Positions 46,212 through 55,487 of a stretch of DNA of 64,000 nt are shown here, in pieces; position 1 is the first letter of the stretch; each line of letters starts with the position of its first letter. The position numbers and the translations under genes are program-made. The notes under the pieces are model-generated. The model saw only the letters and a list, made by a program, of their open reading frames with translations. It was not told the DNA's origin and ran no database searches. The stretch is from Sutterella sp047777475 (lineage in GTDB: Bacteria; Pseudomonadota; Gammaproteobacteria; Burkholderiales; Burkholderiaceae_F), in contig JBKEET010000005.1 in NCBI GenBank assembly GCA_047777475.1, positions 1-64,000 of the forward strand, written 5' to 3'.

Positions 46212-47414
46212 ATGCACGTCAAGACCCTTATGGAGCTCGCCGAGAGCGGCGCTCTGAAAGGCAAGCGCGTCCTCATCCGCAGCGACCTCAATGTGCCGCG
46301 CGACGAAAGCGGCCGCATCACCAACGAAACCCGCATCAGGGCGAGCCTGCCCGCCGTGCGCACGGCGCTTGACGCCGGCGCGGCGGTCATGGTCATGAGC
46401 CACCTCGGCCGCCCGACCGAAGGCGAGATGCATCCCGAGGACAGCCTCGGGGCCGTGGCCCGCCGCATGGGCGAGCTGCTCGGCCAGGAGATGCGCCTCG
46501 TGAGCGACTGGGTCGACGGCGTCGACGTGCGCCCGGGCGAAGCGGTGCTGCTTGAGAACTGCCGCGTCAACAAGGGCGAGAAGAAGTGCGACGATGCGCT
46601 CTCGAAGAAGTACGCCGCGCTCTGCGACGTGTTCGTGAACGACGCGTTCGGCACCGCCCACCGCGCCCAGGCCTCCACGGTCGGCGTGGCGCGCTACGCC
46701 TCCACGGTCTGCGCCGGCCCGCTGATGGCCGCCGAAATCGACGCGCTCACCAAGGCCGTCGAAGAGGCCAAGCGCCCGCTCGTCGCGATCGTCGGCGGCT
46801 CGAAGGTTTCCACCAAGCTCACCATCCTCGGCAACCTCGCGCAGAAGGTCGACCGCCTCATCGTGGGCGGCGGCATCCTCAACACGTTCCTGCTTGCCGA
46901 CGGCAAGAAGATCGGCAAGTCGCTCGCCGAGCCCGAGCTCGTCGGCGAATGCCGCAAGGTGCTCGACGTGCTCGCCTCGAAGGGCGCGAAGCTCCCGATG
47001 CCCGTCGACGTCGTGGTCGCCAAGGCCTTCTCGGCCGATGCGGAGCACCGCGTCGCGGACGTTGACGACGTGCGCGACGACGAGATGATCCTTGACGTGG
47101 GCCCGAAGACGGCGGCGATGCTCGGCGAAACGCTCAAGAGCGCCGGCACCATCGTCTGGAACGGCCCCGTGGGCGTCTTCGAGATGGCGCCCTACGCCGA
47201 GGGCACGCGCGTCATGGGCGAGGCGATCGCCGAGGCGACCGACCGCGGCGCGTTCTCGATCGCGGGCGGCGGCGACACCGTCTCCGCCGTCGAGCAGTTC
47301 GGCCTGCACGACCGCATTTCCTACATCTCCACGGGCGGCGGCGCCTTCCTCGAGTTCCTCGAGGGCAAGAAGCTGCCGGCGGTGGCGATCCTTGAGGAGA
47401 GGGCCGCCGAGTAA
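46212..47414 (+). CDS. pgk: Phosphoglycerate kinase
   Basis: 400 residues. N-terminal RSDLNVPRDESGRITNETRI substrate-binding motif, MSHLGRPTEG, lysines of GGSKVSTKLTIL, nucleotide site GGGGDTVSAVEQFG (close to the C-terminus) and ISTGGGAFLEFLEGKKLP. Start ATG 46212 after CGGAGA. Last gene of the cluster; a terminator follows. Confidence 0.97.
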   Translation: MHVKTLMELAESGALKGKRVLIRSDLNVPRDESGRITNETRIRASLPAVRTALDAGAAVMVMSHLGRPTEGEMHPEDSLGAVARRMGELLGQEMRLVSDWVDGVDVRPGEAVLLENCRVNKGEKKCDDALSKKYAALCDVFVNDAFGTAHRAQASTVGVARYASTVCAGPLMAAEIDALTKAVEEAKRPLVAIVGGSKVSTKLTILGNLAQKVDRLIVGGGILNTFLLADGKKIGKSLAEPELVGECRKVLDVLASKGAKLPMPVDVVVAKAFSADAEHRVADVDDVRDDEMILDVGPKTAAMLGETLKSAGTIVWNGPVGVFEMAPYAEGTRVMGEAIAEATDRGAFSIAGGGDTVSAVEQFGLHDRISYISTGGGAFLEFLEGKKLPAVAILEERAAE

Positions 47415-47436
47415 GCGGAGCTTCCTTCTTCCTTCG

Positions 47437-47480
47437 GCAAAAGGGCCGGCGCGCTTCGGGCGGCCTGCCCTTTTGCTTAT
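47437..47480 (+). terminator. Terminator after pgk
   Basis: Stem GCAAAAGGGC/GCCCTTTTGC with an internal C/G-rich hairpin, ending in TTTTGCTT. Confidence 0.65.
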
Positions 47481-47556
47481 CGGCGCATGCAGTGCCCGGA
47501 CCGGGGGAGTGCGGCGCCGCTTGAACAATAAAGACCGAAAACCAAAGGAGACAGAC

Positions 47557-48801
47557 ATGAAAGAAGAGATTCTCGAGCGCTTCCTGCGCTACGCGGCCGT
47601 GACGACCCAGAGCGATCCGGCGGCGACCTCGGTGCCGAGCACCGAAGGCCAGAGAAAGCTCGCCGCGCTGCTCGCGGGCGAGCTGAAGGAACTCGGCTTC
47701 AGGGACGTTGAGATTTCGGAGCACGCCTGCGTCACGGCGCACCTTCCCTCGAACCTGCCCGCGGGCCGCAGCGCCCCGACGGTCGGCTGGGTCGCCCACC
47801 TCGACACGGTCGACGCGGGCCTCTCGCCCGACATTCACCCGCAGGTGATCCGCGGCTACAAGGGTGGCGACATCTGTCAGAACAAGGAAAAGGACCTCTG
47901 GATCCGCACCGCGCAGCATCCCGAGCTCGAGCGCTACCGCGGCGACGACCTGGTGGTGAGCGACGGCACCTCGGTGCTCGGCGCCGACAACAAGTCCGCC
48001 ATCGCCAACGTGATGACCGCGATGACGCACGTGGTGCGCGAGAACCGCCCGCACGGCACGATCTACGTGGCCTTCGTGCCCGACGAGGAAATCGGCCTGA
48101 GGGGCGCGAAGAGCCTTGACCTCGCGAAGTTCCCGGTCGATTTCGCCTACACGATCGACTGCTGCGAACTCGGCGAAGTGGTCTGGCAGACGTTCAACGC
48201 GGGCGCGGCGACGCTCGAGATCAAGGGCGTCACGGCGCATCCGATGAGCGCCAAGGGCGTGCTCGTCAACCCGACGCAGATCGCCTGCGACTTCATGAAC
48301 ATGATGGACCGCGGCGCCACGCCCGAGTGCACCGAGGGGACCGAGGGCTTCGTGTGGGTGCACAGCATCGTCTCGAACGCCTCGCACGCCACGGTCTCGA
48401 TCAAGATCCGCGACCACAGCAAGCCGAAATACGAGGAAAAGAAGGCGCTCATCCGCGCCGCGGCCGACTACCTCAGGACGCGCTACCCGAGGGCGAAGAT
48501 CGACCTGACGGTCAAGGACATCTACGGCAACATCGCCGACGCGCTCACGCCCGACAACCGCGCGAGCGTCGACTGCCTTTACAAGGCGCTCGAAGCGTGC
48601 GGCGTCAAGGCGAAGACGATCGCGATGCGCGGCGGCACGGACGGCTCGTTCCTCTCGACCAAGGGGATCATCACGCCGAACTACTTCACGGGCGCGCTCA
48701 ACTTCCACAGCAGCGCCGAGTTCATGCCGCTCTCGGCCGTTGAAAAGAGCACCGAGGTGACGTTGAAGCTCGTCGAGCTCATCGCCGCCCAGGCCGCCTG
48801 A
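47557..48801 (+). CDS. pepT: Peptidase T (tripeptidase), M20B family
   Basis: 414 residues. Zinc aminotripeptidase. Metal sites: H and D in GWVAHLDTVDAG, D in LGADNKSA, E in PDEEIGLRGAK, TIDCCELGE and the distal H in FHSSAEFMPL. The typical N-terminus LERFLRYAAVTTQSD and ATLEIKGVTAHP are present. Start ATG 47557 with AAAGGAG. A cytoplasmic peptide-scavenging enzyme, fitting an asaccharolytic life-style. Convergent with dedA. Confidence 0.94.
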   Translation: MKEEILERFLRYAAVTTQSDPAATSVPSTEGQRKLAALLAGELKELGFRDVEISEHACVTAHLPSNLPAGRSAPTVGWVAHLDTVDAGLSPDIHPQVIRGYKGGDICQNKEKDLWIRTAQHPELERYRGDDLVVSDGTSVLGADNKSAIANVMTAMTHVVRENRPHGTIYVAFVPDEEIGLRGAKSLDLAKFPVDFAYTIDCCELGEVVWQTFNAGAATLEIKGVTAHPMSAKGVLVNPTQIACDFMNMMDRGATPECTEGTEGFVWVHSIVSNASHATVSIKIRDHSKPKYEEKKALIRAAADYLRTRYPRAKIDLTVKDIYGNIADALTPDNRASVDCLYKALEACGVKAKTIAMRGGTDGSFLSTKGIITPNYFTGALNFHSSAEFMPLSAVEKSTEVTLKLVELIAAQAA

Positions 48802-48819
48802 GCGCGAAGCGGGCGACTA

Positions 48820-48862
48820 TAAAAAAATGGGGCGCTTTCCTTTTTTCGGGAAAGCGCCCCGC
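48820..48862. terminator. Terminator between pepT and dedA
   Basis: 12-bp stem GGGGCGCTTTCC/GGAAAGCGCCCC at 48829-48840 and 48849-48860. Preceded by A7 on the plus strand, which gives T7 for the minus-strand gene. Confidence 0.85.
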
Positions 48863-48878
48863 GTCTTCATAGGAATTT

Positions 48879-49535
48879 TCAGGGCTTCTGCGTCTTGCGC
48901 GCGTGCAGGAAGCGCCAGGCGGCGCCCACCATCACCGGGCCGGCGATGGCCGCGGCGATGCCGCAGAGCAGGATGAGCGTGAGGTTGTTCTTGATGAACG
49001 GGATGTTGCCGAAGAGGTAGCCCGCACCCACGATCGTGAAGGCCCAGATCACGGCGCCCGTGCCGCTGAAGATCTCGAAGCGCAGGCCGTCCATCTTCGC
49101 CGCGCCGGCGATGAGCGGCGCGAAGGCGCGCACGATCGGCACGAAGCGCGCGAGCAGCACGGTCTTGCCGCCGTGGCGCATGTAGAAGTCGTGCGCCGTG
49201 CGCAGCTTCTTCTCGTTGATCCACGGAATCGAGCCGCTGTAGATGCGCTTGCCGAGCCAGCGGCCCTGTTCGTAGCCGACAGAGTTGCCGCAAATGGCGC
49301 CCAGGATCACCGCCAGCATGATCATCCAGGGACTCGCGGTGCCGCTCGCCGCGATGGTGCCCGCAACGAAGAGCAGGGAGTCGCCGGGAAGGAAGGAGCA
49401 GACCACCAGGCCCATTTCGAGGAAGAAGATCACGAACATGGCGATGTAGATCCACATGCCGTAGTCCGTGGCGAGCGAAACAAGGAAATGATCGGTGTTG
49501 GTGAAAAGCTCGAGGATGAGACTGATAACGTCCAT
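48879..49535 (-). CDS. DedA-family membrane protein
   Basis: 218 residues with about five TM segments. DedA/VTT core: LEMGLVVCSFLPGDSLLFVAG, CGNSVGYEQGRWLGKRI, then the FMRHGGKTVLLARFVPIVRAFAPLIAGAAKM-type segment with its conserved Arg. Members translocate or flip lipid carriers such as undecaprenyl phosphate or affect membrane potential. I prefer ATG 49535 (MDVISLI) to a TTG two codons upstream because AGGA lies at the right distance. Confidence 0.92.
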   Translation of the reverse strand: MDVISLILELFTNTDHFLVSLATDYGMWIYIAMFVIFFLEMGLVVCSFLPGDSLLFVAGTIAASGTASPWMIMLAVILGAICGNSVGYEQGRWLGKRIYSGSIPWINEKKLRTAHDFYMRHGGKTVLLARFVPIVRAFAPLIAGAAKMDGLRFEIFSGTGAVIWAFTIVGAGYLFGNIPFIKNNLTLILLCGIAAAIAGPVMVGAAWRFLHARKTQKP

Positions 49536-50016
49536 CTGCAAATCCTATGAGACGGCCCGCTTAAGGCCTGTGATTGCCGCGCGAGTCGCGGGAAAGTCAG
49601 CCTTCTATCTTAACGAATGCAACGTGCGTTTGAGTGAAAAGGACGTGAAAATCCTGCGCCGGGTTCAAAAAAAATTGACGCCGGAACAAGAATGCGGACG
49701 TCCTGCCGGCGCGGCGGGACGGCGGGGGAAATGCTCCGCCGCGGTGTCGCTTAAATAGCCACTCATAAGATATCTTTATAGAAAATGCTGAAAGATCAGA
49801 ATCTTGTCTAATGGTAAATCCTCTGCAGTCATTAAAAATGTCTGCTTAGACTGTACATCAAGGCCTCGCAGGGCAAAAAGGGACGTTTGACCTGCGAGCG
49901 GACGCCCGCCGCCGGCTCCCCCCCCCCGGCGAGGCGCAGCCGGAGCCTTGTCCTCATTGCGGCCTTTCCCCCAAGGCCGCCAGCGGGGAGCGAAAAAAAG
50001 CAAGGAGATAGCTTCT
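49536..50016. promoter_or_regulatory. Long intergenic region before oxidoreductase cassette 1
   Basis: 481 bases without a credible gene. The half next to dedA is mixed; 49750-49860 is A/T-rich (TTTATAGAAAATGC, TCATTAAAAATG) and probably holds the cassette promoter. A C10 run sits at about 49920-49929. An AAGGAG ribosome site is at 50002-50007. No FNR, NarL or ModE site is good enough to call by eye. Confidence 0.4.
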
Positions 50017-52701
50017 ATGAGGAAGTTTGCTTTTTCAAGACGCACGTTCATCGAAGCCGCCGCGGGATGCGCCGCGCTCGGCGCGATGCCTGACGGCCTC
50101 ACGGCGCGCGCCGCCGAGCCGGCGGCCAAGAAGGCCGCCGCCGAAGAAGGCGAGACGAAGATTGTCAAGACCTGCTGCCGCGCCTGCATTCACAACTGCG
50201 GCGTTCTCGCGCACGTGCGCAACGGCCGCGTGATCAAGCTCGAGGGCAACCCCGAATTCCCGATGACCCACGGCGCGATCTGTGCCAAGGGCCTTTCGGG
50301 CATCCAGGCGCTCTACAACCCGAACCGCCTGAAGTACCCGATGGTCCGCGTCGGCAAGCGCGGCGAGAACAAGTGGAAGCGCATCAGCTGGAAAGAGGCG
50401 ATCGACACGCTCGCCCACAAGCTCATGGAGGCGCGCGAGAAATACGGCGCCGAGTCGGTGCTCGTCTCGACGGGCGGCGGCGGCAACCCGGCATTCCGCG
50501 GCGTGCGCCGCTTCGCCAACACGTTCGGCACCCCGAACTTCTTCGAGCCGGGCTGCGCACAGTGCTTCCTGCCGCGCACGCTCTCCTTCGGCCTGATGTA
50601 CGGCGGCCCGACGACGAGCATCGCCGACGAGCACTGCCTCGAGCTTTACAGCCCCAATCCGAAGACGAAGGCGCTCGTGCTCTGGGGCACGGACCCGTCC
50701 TACAGCTGCCCGGGCGGCGGCGGCCGCGTGCTCGCGGACCTGCGCGCCGCCGGCGTGAAGACCGTGTGCGTCGACCCGCGCTTCATCCCCGACGCGCAGA
50801 AGGCCGACGTGTGGCTCCCGATCCGCCCCGGCACGGACATCGCGCTGATGCTCTGCTGGATCAAGTACATCATCGACCATGATCTCTATGACCATGAGTT
50901 CACGATGAAGTGGACGAACCTGCCTTACCTCGTCAACGCCAAGACGAAGATGTTCCTGCACGGCAACGACATCGCCAAGGACGGGAATCCCAAGGATTAC
51001 GTGGTCTGGGACAAGAAGACCAATTCGGCCAAGCCGCTCACGTATCCGTGGAACGACGCCTACGACGTCGAGCTCGACGGCGTCCACACCGTCAACGGCG
51101 TCGAGTGCAAGACGGGCTTCCGGATGCTGCGCGACCGTGCCGACGAGTGGACGCTCGAGAAGGCCGGCAAGACCTGCTGGCTCGATCCGAAGAAGATCGA
51201 GGAAGCCATCAAGATTTACGCTTCGGGCCCGGGCGGCGTCGCGCTCGGCGTGGCGACCGACCAGTACGTGAGCTCGGTGCAGGCCGGCATGGGCGCCTGC
51301 ATCCTCAATGCCCTCATGGGCAACGTCGAGAACCCCGGGGCGCTCCTGCAGCGCCGTCCGTCGAGCAACGTCGTGCCGGCGGGCAGCCTCGCGACCGCGT
51401 GCTCCTTCATCCTGCCCGAGGGCCAGCTCAAGAAGCGCCTCGGCGGCACCGAGTACAAGGGCCTGCTGCAGTGGGACGCCGCGCAGATCCCGGCCGTGCT
51501 CAACGCGATCCTCACCGGCAAGCCTTACCAGCCGCACATCTGGATCGAGCGCTCGGGCAACAAGTTCGGCGTCCTCGGCAACGCCTCGTCTTGGGTCAAG
51601 GCCTTCGACAAGCTCGACTACGTCGTGCACATCTACATGTACATGACCTCCTTCAGCCTGCACGCCGACATGCTGCTCCCCTGCACGGAATGGCTCGAGA
51701 CCAACATGCTCATTGAAAACCTCAACAAGGTTTTCGCCCGCCAGGCGGTCACGCACCTTTACGAGACGGCCGACGAGACGCTCATCTGGGGCATGCTCGT
51801 CAAGCGCCTTGCGGAGCTCGGCCACGAAAACTGCCGCCGCTCCCGCGATCCGGCCTGGATGAAGGAGCACGGCGGCAAGCTCGACGTTCCGTACTGGAAC
51901 TCGATGGAGCACCTGCTCGACATGAACCTCTCGCGCATCGGGCTCACCTGGAAGCAGCTCCTCGCGCACAATCCGTACGAGTACATGCCCTGGGACAAGT
52001 GGCAGACCTACTACGTCTACAAGAAGCCCAACCCGAAGACGGGCAAGCCCACCGGCTTCCATACGCCCTCGGGCAAGATGGAGCTCTACGGCGAGGTGTT
52101 CATCAACCTCGGCCGCACGGGCGCGCCGTACGCCAAGGAGCCGCTGCCGCCCGCCTCGCACGACTACGATCCGCTGCCGTACTACCTCGAGCCCGCGGAA
52201 AGCCCCAACGGCGAGATCGCCAAGGAATTCCCGCTGGTGCTCACGAGCGGCCGCCTGCCGATGTACCACCACGGCACGCTGCGCAACGTCCCGTGGCTGC
52301 GCGAGCTCTATCCGGTGCCCGAGATCTGGGTCAACCCGAAGGCCGCCGAGAAATACGGCGTCAAGCAGGGCGACTGGGCCTACGTCGAAAGCCGCCGCGG
52401 CAAGATCGAGGCGAAGGTCCGCGTCACGCAGGGCATCAACCCCGGCGTGGTCTACCTCGAGCGCTTCTGGGTGCCCGAGAACCTCAACACTCCGACCGAA
52501 GGCTGGCGTGAGATGAACGTGAACGTTCTCACGAAGAACGATCCTCCGTACAACGACATCGTCGGCACTTACACGCTGCGCGGCTTCCAGGTCCGCATCT
52601 CGAAGGCGCCCGGCGCGCCCAAGGGCGTGTGGACGAAGCCCGAGCAGTTCAAGCCCTGGCTGCCCCAGCCTTCCGATCCCACCAAGTTGCCGGAGTTCTA
52701 A
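50017..52701 (+). CDS. Tat-exported molybdopterin oxidoreductase, DMSO-reductase family, copy 1
   Basis: 894-residue catalytic subunit of a periplasmic respiratory enzyme. Tat signal SRRTFIEAAAG at residues 7-17. A [4Fe-4S] site is C54-x2-C57-x3-C61-x27-C89. The bis-MGD core follows (GVLAHVRNGRVIKLEGNP, STGGGGNPAF, RFIPDAQKADVWLPIRPGTD, terminal HTPSGKMELYGE and NVLTKND). By position in GTPNFFEPGCAQC, C183 is the likely Mo ligand, pointing to the Cys-ligated group. Substrate unknown. Start ATG 50017 behind AAGGAG. Cotranscribed with the ferredoxin gene three bases later. Closely related to copy 2 at 58.2 kb, with differences concentrated at residues about 440-660. Confidence 0.92.
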   Translation: MRKFAFSRRTFIEAAAGCAALGAMPDGLTARAAEPAAKKAAAEEGETKIVKTCCRACIHNCGVLAHVRNGRVIKLEGNPEFPMTHGAICAKGLSGIQALYNPNRLKYPMVRVGKRGENKWKRISWKEAIDTLAHKLMEAREKYGAESVLVSTGGGGNPAFRGVRRFANTFGTPNFFEPGCAQCFLPRTLSFGLMYGGPTTSIADEHCLELYSPNPKTKALVLWGTDPSYSCPGGGGRVLADLRAAGVKTVCVDPRFIPDAQKADVWLPIRPGTDIALMLCWIKYIIDHDLYDHEFTMKWTNLPYLVNAKTKMFLHGNDIAKDGNPKDYVVWDKKTNSAKPLTYPWNDAYDVELDGVHTVNGVECKTGFRMLRDRADEWTLEKAGKTCWLDPKKIEEAIKIYASGPGGVALGVATDQYVSSVQAGMGACILNALMGNVENPGALLQRRPSSNVVPAGSLATACSFILPEGQLKKRLGGTEYKGLLQWDAAQIPAVLNAILTGKPYQPHIWIERSGNKFGVLGNASSWVKAFDKLDYVVHIYMYMTSFSLHADMLLPCTEWLETNMLIENLNKVFARQAVTHLYETADETLIWGMLVKRLAELGHENCRRSRDPAWMKEHGGKLDVPYWNSMEHLLDMNLSRIGLTWKQLLAHNPYEYMPWDKWQTYYVYKKPNPKTGKPTGFHTPSGKMELYGEVFINLGRTGAPYAKEPLPPASHDYDPLPYYLEPAESPNGEIAKEFPLVLTSGRLPMYHHGTLRNVPWLRELYPVPEIWVNPKAAEKYGVKQGDWAYVESRRGKIEAKVRVTQGINPGVVYLERFWVPENLNTPTEGWREMNVNVLTKNDPPYNDIVGTYTLRGFQVRISKAPGAPKGVWTKPEQFKPWLPQPSDPTKLPEF

Positions 52702-52704
52702 GCT

Positions 52705-53298
52705 ATGTCACAGAAAACGCTAGTTATCGATCTTGACCGCTGCATCGGCTGCTATGCGTGCGAAATCGCCTGCAAGCAGGAAAACCACGTTCCTCTCGGC
52801 ATGCACTACAACAAGGTGCTGACGATCGGGCCGGTGGGCGAGTTCCCCAACATCCACCAGTACTTCCTGCCGGCGGTCTGCCAGGTCTGCAAGGACGCTC
52901 CCTGCGTCAAGGTCTGCCCGACGGGTGCGTCCTATCGCACCGAAGACGGCCAGATCATGATCAACAAGGAGAAGTGCATCGGCTGCAAACTGTGCATGGC
53001 CGCGTGCCCGTACGGGGCGCGCTCCTACAACGCCGAAAAGAAGGTCGTTGAGAAGTGCACGCTTTGCGACCACCTGCAGGCGATCGGCGAGCTGCCGGCC
53101 TGCGTCAAGGCCTGCTGCTCGAAGGCGCGCTTCTTCGGCGACCTTGACGACCCGGAGAGCGACGTCTCGAAGGCGATCCGCGAAGCGGGCCCGGAGAACG
53201 TGCATCATCTCCCGGATACCGGCAACCACCCGACGGTGTGCTACATCCTGCACAAGAAGACCGCCGAGTGGCAGTCGAATCCGCCCAAGATGAGCTGA
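52705..53298 (+). CDS. Four-cluster ferredoxin subunit (DmsB/PhsB type), copy 1
   Basis: 197 residues. Electron-transfer partner of the adjacent oxidoreductase. Sixteen cysteines arranged in four clusters: CIGCYACEIAC, CQVCKDAPCVKVC, CIGCKLCMAAC, CTLCDH with CVKAC. Lacks its own signal peptide, so it should be exported by piggy-back on the Tat substrate. Ends with a conserved HHLPDTGNHPTVCYILH tail also found in copy 2. No separate strong Shine-Dalgarno; translation is coupled to the upstream gene. A strong terminator follows. Confidence 0.94.
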   Translation: MSQKTLVIDLDRCIGCYACEIACKQENHVPLGMHYNKVLTIGPVGEFPNIHQYFLPAVCQVCKDAPCVKVCPTGASYRTEDGQIMINKEKCIGCKLCMAACPYGARSYNAEKKVVEKCTLCDHLQAIGELPACVKACCSKARFFGDLDDPESDVSKAIREAGPENVHHLPDTGNHPTVCYILHKKTAEWQSNPPKMS

Positions 53299-53336
53299 TG
53301 ATTCCTCCGAAGGACCTCCGGTCCTGAGGACGAAGC

Positions 53337-53379
53337 GGCGCGGCCGCGGGGACAGGGCCCCGCGGCCGCGCCTTTCTTT
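53337..53379 (+). terminator. Strong terminator of cassette 1
   Basis: Perfect 15-16-bp stem GGCGCGGCCGCGGGG/CCCCGCGGCCGCGCC ending near 53372, then TTTCTTT. It ends cassette 1 before mutL. Confidence 0.85.
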
Positions 53380-53471
53380 ATGCACGGGGCCGCTTTTCAT
53401 CTATCATGGTCCCTGCCACGGGCGGCTCCTGCGGGAGCCCGCCGCACAGTCTTTTTCAGGAACCGATTCCC

Positions 53472-55487
53472 ATGCAAACTCTGACGCCGCGCGCCGCCGC
53501 ACCGCGCCGCAGCATTCAGGAGCTGCCGAGCCAGCTCATCAGCCAGATTTCCGCGGGCGAAGTGATCGAGAGGCCCGCTTCCGTCGTCAAGGAGCTCGTC
53601 GAGAACGCGCTCGACGCCGGCGCCGACCGCATCGAGGTGAAGCTCGAGGGCGGCGGCCTCAAGCGCATCGTTGTCGCCGACAACGGCTCGGGCATTGCCA
53701 AGGAAGACCTGCCGCTCGCCCTGAAGCGCCACGCCACGAGCAAGATCCGCAACCTGCTCGAGCTCGAGCAGGTGCAGAGCCTCGGCTTCAGGGGCGAAGC
53801 GCTCGCCTCGATCGACGCCGTCGCCGAGCTCTCGATCGTGAGCCGCACGCCCGAAGCGGAGTCGGCCTGGGCGATCGAGGGCGGCGAGGTGCATCCCGCC
53901 TCCGGCGTGCTCGGCACGCGGGTCGAGGTCTGCGACCTCTTTTACAAGACGCCCGCGCGGCGCAAGTTCATGAAGTCCGAGGCGACCGAGACGGCGCACG
54001 TGCTCGAGCAGGTCGAGCGCCTCGCGCTCGCGAGCCCGAACGTAAGCTTTTCGCTCGTCTCGGGCATGCGCACCGTGCTCCGGCTCGAGGCGGTGAGCGA
54101 TGTCGCCGAGCGCATCGAGGCGATCATGCCCCGCGAGTTCGCGGGCCGCAGCCTCGAGGTGAACGCGAGTGCGGGCGGCGGCATGTCGCTGCACGGCCTC
54201 ATCAGCATCCCGACGGTGTCGCGCCCGCGGGCCGACGCGCAGTATTTCTTCGTCAACGGCCGCTTCGTGCGCGACAAGGTGCTCTCGCACGCCGTGCGCT
54301 CCGCCTACGAGGACGTGCTCCACGGCCAGGCCTGCCCGATGTTCTGCCTCTATCTCACGATTCCGCCCGAGGCGGTGGACGTGAACGTCCATCCGACGAA
54401 GACCGAGGTGCGCTTCCGCGACTCGGGCCGGGTGCATCACTTCATCTCGGCGGCGCTGCGCGAGACGCTTTCCGTGCCGCGCGCCTCGCTGGGCAGCGAA
54501 GCGCCCGCGCAGATCGTCCCGCCGCAGGGCGCGCCGCATGCGGGCGCAGCCGCCGCGGCCGATGCGGCCGCGGCCTTCCGCCGCAGCGAAAAGCCCGACG
54601 TGGGCGCGGCGATGCGCCTTTTCGGCGCCGACAGGCAAACGGCGGCCGCCGCCGCTCACGCCCAGGTGCCGCCCAAGGCCGAGCCCGCTTTCAGGCTCGA
54701 GCCCGAGGAGGCGCCCGAGCCCGAGCCCGTCGCGGGCACGCTGCCGCTCACGGGCGGCTCCTTCGTGCCCGATGCGGTTTCGGGCGCCGCGCCCGCCGTG
54801 ACGCCGCCGCAGGCCGCAGAAGCGAAGCCCGCTGCCCAGCTCCGGCCGGAGCCCGCCGCAGCGCCCGCCGAACGGCCCGACGGCGCGCTCCCCGAAGGGG
54901 CGCTCGGGCGGCCGATCGCCCAGATCGCGGGCGTCTACGTGCTCGCCGAAAACGAGCGCGGCCTCGTGATCGTCGACATGCACGCCGCGGCCGAGCGCAT
55001 CACCTACGAGCGCTTGAAGCGCGAGATGGACGAGGACCGCATCGCCGTGCAGCCTGCGCTCATCCCGCAGGTCTTCCGCGTCTCCGCCGCCGATTTTGCG
55101 ACCTTCGAGCAGCACCGCGGCGATTTCGCCGAAATCGGCTTTGACATCACCGCGGCGGGCGAGAGCGCGCTCATGATCAGGGCGCTCCCGGCGCTCCTCA
55201 AGGACGCGCCCGCCGACGGCATCGAAAAGATGGTGCTCGAGCTGCTCGAGGACTACCGCACCTACGGGGAAAGCGACGCGATCGAGGCGCTGCGCAACCG
55301 GCTGCTGGCCACCATGGCCTGCCACGGGTCGGTGAGGGCAAACCGCCGGCTCACGATGCCGGAGATGGACAGGCTGCTGCGCGACATGGAGCGCACGCCG
55401 AGGGCCGACCAGTGCAACCACGGGCGCCCGACCTGGTGCGAGCTCACGATGGAAGAGCTCGACCGGCTCTTCATGCGGGGCCGCTGA
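53472..55487 (+). CDS. mutL: DNA mismatch repair protein MutL
   Basis: 671 residues. GHKL ATPase with ISAGEVIERPASVVKELVENALDAGA, DNGSGI, GFRGEALASI and VEVCDLFYKTPARRKF in residues 20-160. A long Ala/Pro-rich linker (about 345-480) is followed by a C-terminal dimer domain with DMHAAAERITYE, an endonuclease-type DxHAxxExxxxE motif, and CNHGRPTW near the end. MutL here is therefore probably a nicking enzyme, as in bacteria without MutH. ATG 53472 (MQTLTPR) chosen. Its stop overlaps the miaA start by one base. Confidence 0.95.
   Translation: MQTLTPRAAAPRRSIQELPSQLISQISAGEVIERPASVVKELVENALDAGADRIEVKLEGGGLKRIVVADNGSGIAKEDLPLALKRHATSKIRNLLELEQVQSLGFRGEALASIDAVAELSIVSRTPEAESAWAIEGGEVHPASGVLGTRVEVCDLFYKTPARRKFMKSEATETAHVLEQVERLALASPNVSFSLVSGMRTVLRLEAVSDVAERIEAIMPREFAGRSLEVNASAGGGMSLHGLISIPTVSRPRADAQYFFVNGRFVRDKVLSHAVRSAYEDVLHGQACPMFCLYLTIPPEAVDVNVHPTKTEVRFRDSGRVHHFISAALRETLSVPRASLGSEAPAQIVPPQGAPHAGAAAAADAAAAFRRSEKPDVGAAMRLFGADRQTAAAAAHAQVPPKAEPAFRLEPEEAPEPEPVAGTLPLTGGSFVPDAVSGAAPAVTPPQAAEAKPAAQLRPEPAAAPAERPDGALPEGALGRPIAQIAGVYVLAENERGLVIVDMHAAAERITYERLKREMDEDRIAVQPALIPQVFRVSAADFATFEQHRGDFAEIGFDITAAGESALMIRALPALLKDAPADGIEKMVLELLEDYRTYGESDAIEALRNRLLATMACHGSVRANRRLTMPEMDRLLRDMERTPRADQCNHGRPTWCELTMEELDRLFMRGR

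Noticed and set aside
50035..52272. Minus-strand open frame of 745 codons opposite cassette 1
   Set aside because: Shadow of the oxidoreductase gene, same reasons; its sequence is similar to the shadow of copy 2 only because the real genes are paralogs.
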